Virus record (IMG/VR): IMGVR_UViG_3300037150_000252
Span: 1-23,260 of that record
Direction: 5' to 3' (one strand)
Length of the DNA: 23,260 bases
Source of the DNA: a virus
Shown: piece after piece, positions 20,762 to 23,260 of the stretch
Position numbering within the stretch: the first letter of the stretch is position 1
Layout of the letters: the number at the start of each line of letters is the position of its first letter
The notes under the pieces: model-generated
The model's input: only the letters and a program-made list of their open reading frames with translations
Told to the model about the DNA's origin: nothing
Databases searched by the model: none
Translations under genes and position numbers: made by a program

Positions 20762-21250
20762 ATGGTCCTCTTTACCCTCGATAAGACCTCCGTCGATTCC
20801 ACCGTCTCCTACATCGATCATCTCCAGGAACGCATCCTGGTGGGCGTCCGGGTGGGAATGAAGGACGGGGTCAAAGGGCTGGCACAAGCCGAAGTGGAAG
20901 CGGCAGCGGCGCATCCATCGGACCCTCGGAGCAAGCCCAACGACATGCTTGCCAACATCCTGGGCAGATCGGGAAGAGTGATCGAAACGGACGACGATAT
21001 CAATGCCATCTACAAGCCCAGGAACGCAGGCAAGCAAGCCCATTACTGGCTGGAATATGGCTATCACGTGCCCGCCGTCGGGAGCACAATTATGAACATG
21101 ATCGTGGGCATGCGCGCCCCTGGCGTGTATCGGGCGCACAAAGAATTCTCCGTACCTGCCCGGCCCTTTTTCTTCAGTATTGGCGAGGGATACCAGGGGC
21201 AGTTCTTCGAGAAGATTCAGGCGCGCGTTCGGGAGGCCATGAGTGCCTAG
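20762..21250 (+). CDS. HK97 gp10-like head-tail / tail-completion protein
   Basis: The 162-residue protein starts at ATG 20762, just after the structured repeat. An N-terminal helix (TVSYIDHLQERILVGVRVGMKDGVKGLAQ) is followed by AHYWLEYGYHVPAV, then a beta segment and VPARPFFFSIGEGYQGQFFEKIQARVREAM. 'vpArPFl...' followed by a terminal helix is the usual end of gp10/neck proteins, which seal the head-tail joint. Identification rests on that pattern and on position between connectors and tail terminator. The frame is open upstream to 20717, but that would read through the hairpin. Confidence 0.65.
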   Translation: MVLFTLDKTSVDSTVSYIDHLQERILVGVRVGMKDGVKGLAQAEVEAAAAHPSDPRSKPNDMLANILGRSGRVIETDDDINAIYKPRNAGKQAHYWLEYGYHVPAVGSTIMNMIVGMRAPGVYRAHKEFSVPARPFFFSIGEGYQGQFFEKIQARVREAMSA

Positions 21251-21734
21251 CCAGCTATCGGTTATAGACCGCGAGCCAATCTATGCCGCCCTGTTCAGTC
21301 TGCTGGTGGCGAATCTCCAGGGGTCACCCCCAACCTTCGTAACGGTCGGCAGGCGCTACATTCCGCCTCCCGCGCTGGGACCGGCTCAGCAGCCCGCCCT
21401 ATTCCTCGTCGAAGCGTCGGAAGACACGAACCCGCGCCCGCAAGGCACGGCAGGCAAGAAGACGCTCAGCGCCCTACTCATCGTGCATTGCTGGGAATCG
21501 GCCATCAATCAAACTCCAGGACAAGAAACGTCGCTGGCGGCCACCCAGATTAATGCGCTGCTGAATGCTATCGACACGGCGCTGCTGCCTTCATACCCAG
21601 CCGATTCGCAGGGACGCCTGACCCTCGGCGGCCTGGTCCAACACTGTTGGATCGAAGGCGAAACGCGCATAGACCAAGGCATCTTCAGCCAGCAGGCGAG
21701 CGTGCATATCCCGCTCAAGATTTTAGTTCCATAA
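21243..21734 (+). CDS. Probable tail terminator/completion protein
   Basis: The 163-residue protein starts at GTG 21243 inside the end of the previous gene (8-nt overlap). It starts MPSQLSVIDREPIYAALFSLL and then has TVGRRYIPPPAL, PALFLVEASED and LSALLIVHCWES, followed by helical LAATQINALLNAID and an ending IFSQQASVHIPLKILVP. This alpha/beta order (N-helix, strands, long helix, final strand 'a.v.ipl.i') fits phage tail-terminator-like proteins. Its place just before the tail tube gene agrees. Confidence 0.6.
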   Translation: MPSQLSVIDREPIYAALFSLLVANLQGSPPTFVTVGRRYIPPPALGPAQQPALFLVEASEDTNPRPQGTAGKKTLSALLIVHCWESAINQTPGQETSLAATQINALLNAIDTALLPSYPADSQGRLTLGGLVQHCWIEGETRIDQGIFSQQASVHIPLKILVP

Positions 21735-21795
21735 TTTTTCCCCGGCGATTCAGAAGCGCCAATCTCAACCCCCAACAAAAAAGGAGTATTACCAA

Positions 21796-22566
21796 GTGCC
21801 CAATTATCAGTTCGGCAGCGGCGTTCTCGTGGCAGTTCCGAACGCCGGAAACCTCGCAGCCAATCCCACGCCCTATATGGTCGGCACCCTTCAGGAGTGC
21901 AACATCAACGTCAAAGGCGACATCAAGAAACTCTGGGGCCAACAGCAAATGGCCGTTGCCAAAGCGCGCGGCAAAATCGATGTGACATGCAAAGGCAAGT
22001 TTGCCACCCAGGACCCCACCATGCTGAATCAGCTCTACTGGGGACAGACCCAGACCACCGGCATGCAGATCTTGGCAGCCAACGAAGCCTGGACCATCGG
22101 CGGCGGATCGCCTCCCGCGGCCACCGTCACAGTCACTAACGCAGCGAATGCCACCACCGATTTTGGTGTCCTGAATGCGGCTACCGGGCAGCAGTTTCAA
22201 AAGGTCCCAGGCACGCCCGCTATCGGCCAGTATTCCGCGCCCACCCCGTTTCTGGGCGTATACACATTCTCGGCTGCGGACGAAGCGGCCAAGACCCAGA
22301 TCTATATCAGCTACACCTGGCTGAATGCCGCCCGCGGCACCACCGTCGCTCTGGTGAACCAGTTCATGGGCTACGCGCCGGAATTCCAGGCGTTCCTGTT
22401 CAACTCGTTTCAAAGCCAGATCATGGGCATTCAACTGAATTCATGCATGATGGGCACGTTCTCCATCCCCACCAAGCAAGAAGACTTTTGGATTTCCGAT
22501 CTGGAATTCGATGCCTCTTGCGATGCGGCTGGCGTGCTCGGTTACATGTACGCGGACCTCGGTTAA
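21796..22566 (+). CDS. Tail tube (major tail) protein
   Basis: The 256-residue protein starts at GTG 21796 with AAGGAG about 10 nt upstream, after a 61-nt spacer. The N-terminal QFGSGVLVAVPNAGNLAANPTPYMVGTLQECNI is typical of tube proteins ('G.g.....~g..~P.~iG.l..v.'). KGDIKKLWGQQQMAVAKARGKIDVTCKGKFA forms the tube beta-barrel segment and loop. A beta insertion (about 120-180) holds VYTFSAADEAAKTQIYISYTW, shared with the connector at 19569. The C-terminus (FSIPTKQEDFWISDLEFDASCDAAG) returns to the tube fold. Position before the G/GT chaperone is canonical. Confidence 0.85.
   Translation: MPNYQFGSGVLVAVPNAGNLAANPTPYMVGTLQECNINVKGDIKKLWGQQQMAVAKARGKIDVTCKGKFATQDPTMLNQLYWGQTQTTGMQILAANEAWTIGGGSPPAATVTVTNAANATTDFGVLNAATGQQFQKVPGTPAIGQYSAPTPFLGVYTFSAADEAAKTQIYISYTWLNAARGTTVALVNQFMGYAPEFQAFLFNSFQSQIMGIQLNSCMMGTFSIPTKQEDFWISDLEFDASCDAAGVLGYMYADLG
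22261..22320 (+). repeat. Coding segment shared with the connector gene
   Basis: This is the partner of 20076-20135. The bases TACACATTCTCGGCTGCGGA and the following CG are identical in both genes, as is ATCAGCTACACCTGG at the end. It codes for the last strands of the shared beta insertion. Confidence 0.8.
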
Positions 22567-22572
22567 TCCGTT

Positions 22573-22911
22573 ATGGACGAGACCAGATCGCAATACGACG
22601 GCACCCCCGTCTACATGGCCGGAAAGACCTGGACAATTCCAGGCCTTTCCGTGCGGCAGTTCAAAAAATACTTCCCGGTCCTGGCGAAGTCCGCGGACAT
22701 CCCTAAGGATGCGCCCATCGAAGACGTCAGCCGCATGCTCAACGAGGCACTGGATGAGCGCTTGCCCGTGATCCTAGCGGCCATCCAACGAAACTATCCG
22801 GAAGTCACCGAGGAGCAGTTGCTCGACATGGTTGACGCGAACAACGTTCCAGCAATCATGAAGGCAATTTCCCTGGGCTCCGGACTCCGGCCGGCCAAGC
22901 CGGGGGAATAG
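22573..22911 (+). CDS. Tail assembly chaperone, G product
   Basis: The 112-residue protein starts at ATG 22573, six bases after the tail tube stop. It is acidic and mainly helical: WTIPGLSVRQFKKYFPVL, then IEDVSRMLNEALDERLPVILAAIQRNYPEVTEEQLLDMVD and NVPAIMKAISLGSG. The final KPGE ends at TAG 22909-22911. Size, acidity, position after the tail tube gene and an open downstream frame in -1 identify it as the short G form of the chaperone pair that coats the tape measure during tail assembly. Confidence 0.85.
   Translation: MDETRSQYDGTPVYMAGKTWTIPGLSVRQFKKYFPVLAKSADIPKDAPIEDVSRMLNEALDERLPVILAAIQRNYPEVTEEQLLDMVDANNVPAIMKAISLGSGLRPAKPGE
22902..22908 (+). promoter_or_regulatory. Candidate -1 frameshift site
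   Basis: The heptamer GGGGGAA, read G GGG GAA in the G frame, directly precedes the TAG stop. The P-site codon GGG re-pairs perfectly after a one-base backward slip. The A-site pairing is imperfect, so slippage would be modest, as expected for G/GT ratios. GC-rich bases downstream could form a stimulatory structure. Confidence 0.65.
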
Positions 22912-23260
22912 GCGCCGGCCCGCAGAAGATCGACTGGGACTGGTTTTACTTGCGCCTGGTCCGCGCCGCCGGCTGGTCGCTCGAATATATCGACGCCATG
23001 AGTGTGTCACGGGCGTTTGATATGGCATCCTCGCTGAATCTGCATCCGTCGGCCGACGAAATTCTGGCTGCGGTGTATTTAAAAAAACAGGAGAAGGCGA
23101 AACCCAAGCCCCAGACGCGCGATGATGCTCTTGCCCAGATGACCGCGTTCTCGGGGAGTGTGGGTGGAATGCAGGCGTCCATGAAGTTGCCGCCACATCT
23201 GCGCGCGATGGCGGAACAGGCATTGAAGGTGCAAGCGAAACTCAGTAAGTATTCGGTGAA
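22905..23260 (+). CDS. Tail assembly chaperone, T extension (-1 frame; runs off window)
   Basis: In the -1 frame relative to G, translation is open from GGA 22905 to the window end. It reads GIGAGPQKIDWDWFYLRLVR and then AAGWSLEYIDAMSVSRAF, the typical T-domain pattern ('W.~l.~~.~~~Gws..~i~~M'). A helical, lysine/proline-rich region follows, and later FSGSVGGMQASMKLPPHLRAM. No ATG with a ribosome binding site opens this frame before the conserved WDWFYLRL segment; the first ATG is at 22998, inside the domain. The segment is therefore probably made only as a GT fusion by frameshifting. The gene is incomplete at the 3' end. Confidence 0.82.
23078..23087 (+). promoter_or_regulatory. Second slippery run (T TTA AAA AAA)
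   Basis: In the T frame the codons TTA AAA AAA give the classical slippery heptamer T TTA AAA (23078-23084) overlapping A AAA AAA (23081-23087). A -1 slip would add about 13 codons before a TGA. It may be only a lysine pair in a charged linker. Confidence 0.35.

Noticed and set aside
21715-22434. 239-codon antisense frame over the tail tube gene
   Set aside because: Shadow of a well-supported gene; no ribosome site and no recognisable domain.

Overview
The window is a densely packed, GC-rich stretch of a tailed (siphovirus-like) phage or prophage genome. It has an HK97-type head: a P27-family small terminase, large terminase, portal, prohead protease and HK97-fold capsid protein. Head-tail connectors, a tail tube and a frameshifted tail chaperone follow. 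The host cannot be named from sequence alone. GC content, codon use and protein flavour fit a soil-type bacterium such as an acidobacterium, but that is only a guess. No rRNA, full tRNA or bacterial housekeeping gene is visible, and phage-like genes lie on both sides of the integrase. This suggests a phage-like genome carrying an attP-type site rather than a prophage edge.

Layout. 1-1110: end of an unknown gene, a 33-aa membrane micro-protein on the minus strand, a terminase-small-like HTH protein, a structured repeat and a small hypothetical gene. 1308-2447: tyrosine integrase and, just behind it, a segment with the exact spacing of a tRNA 3' end. 2603-5579: HNH endonuclease, ParB-like protein and an ABC-ATPase/acetyltransferase fusion on the plus strand, facing a minus-strand cluster (ASCH protein, two 52-aa proteins, a DUF932 remnant). 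5578-12988: packaging and head genes, interrupted by one small minus-strand gene. 13013-13044: a strong intrinsic terminator. 13098-18351: seven overlapping genes for glycosyltransferases, methyltransferases and a PIG-L-type deacetylase, inserted between capsid and connector genes. 18336-18864: three small genes, two with paired cysteines. 18854-23260: connectors, tail-completion proteins, tail tube and the G/GT tail chaperone, which runs off the window.

Most notable points. (1) A roughly 155-nt non-coding element occurs twice, about 20 kb apart, ending 10-11 nt before a start codon each time. The copies share a foldable architecture and one compensatory base-pair change, so this is a candidate undescribed structured RNA or leader. 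(2) The translationally coupled sugar-modification cassette inside the late operon may decorate the virion. (3) There are several signs of intragenomic shuffling: a piece of the ParB-like gene sits in frame in the methyltransferase/glycosyltransferase fusion next to a 63-nt tandem duplication, and one beta-rich segment is shared by a connector protein and the tail tube protein. (4) The tail chaperone shows a -1 frameshift arrangement.
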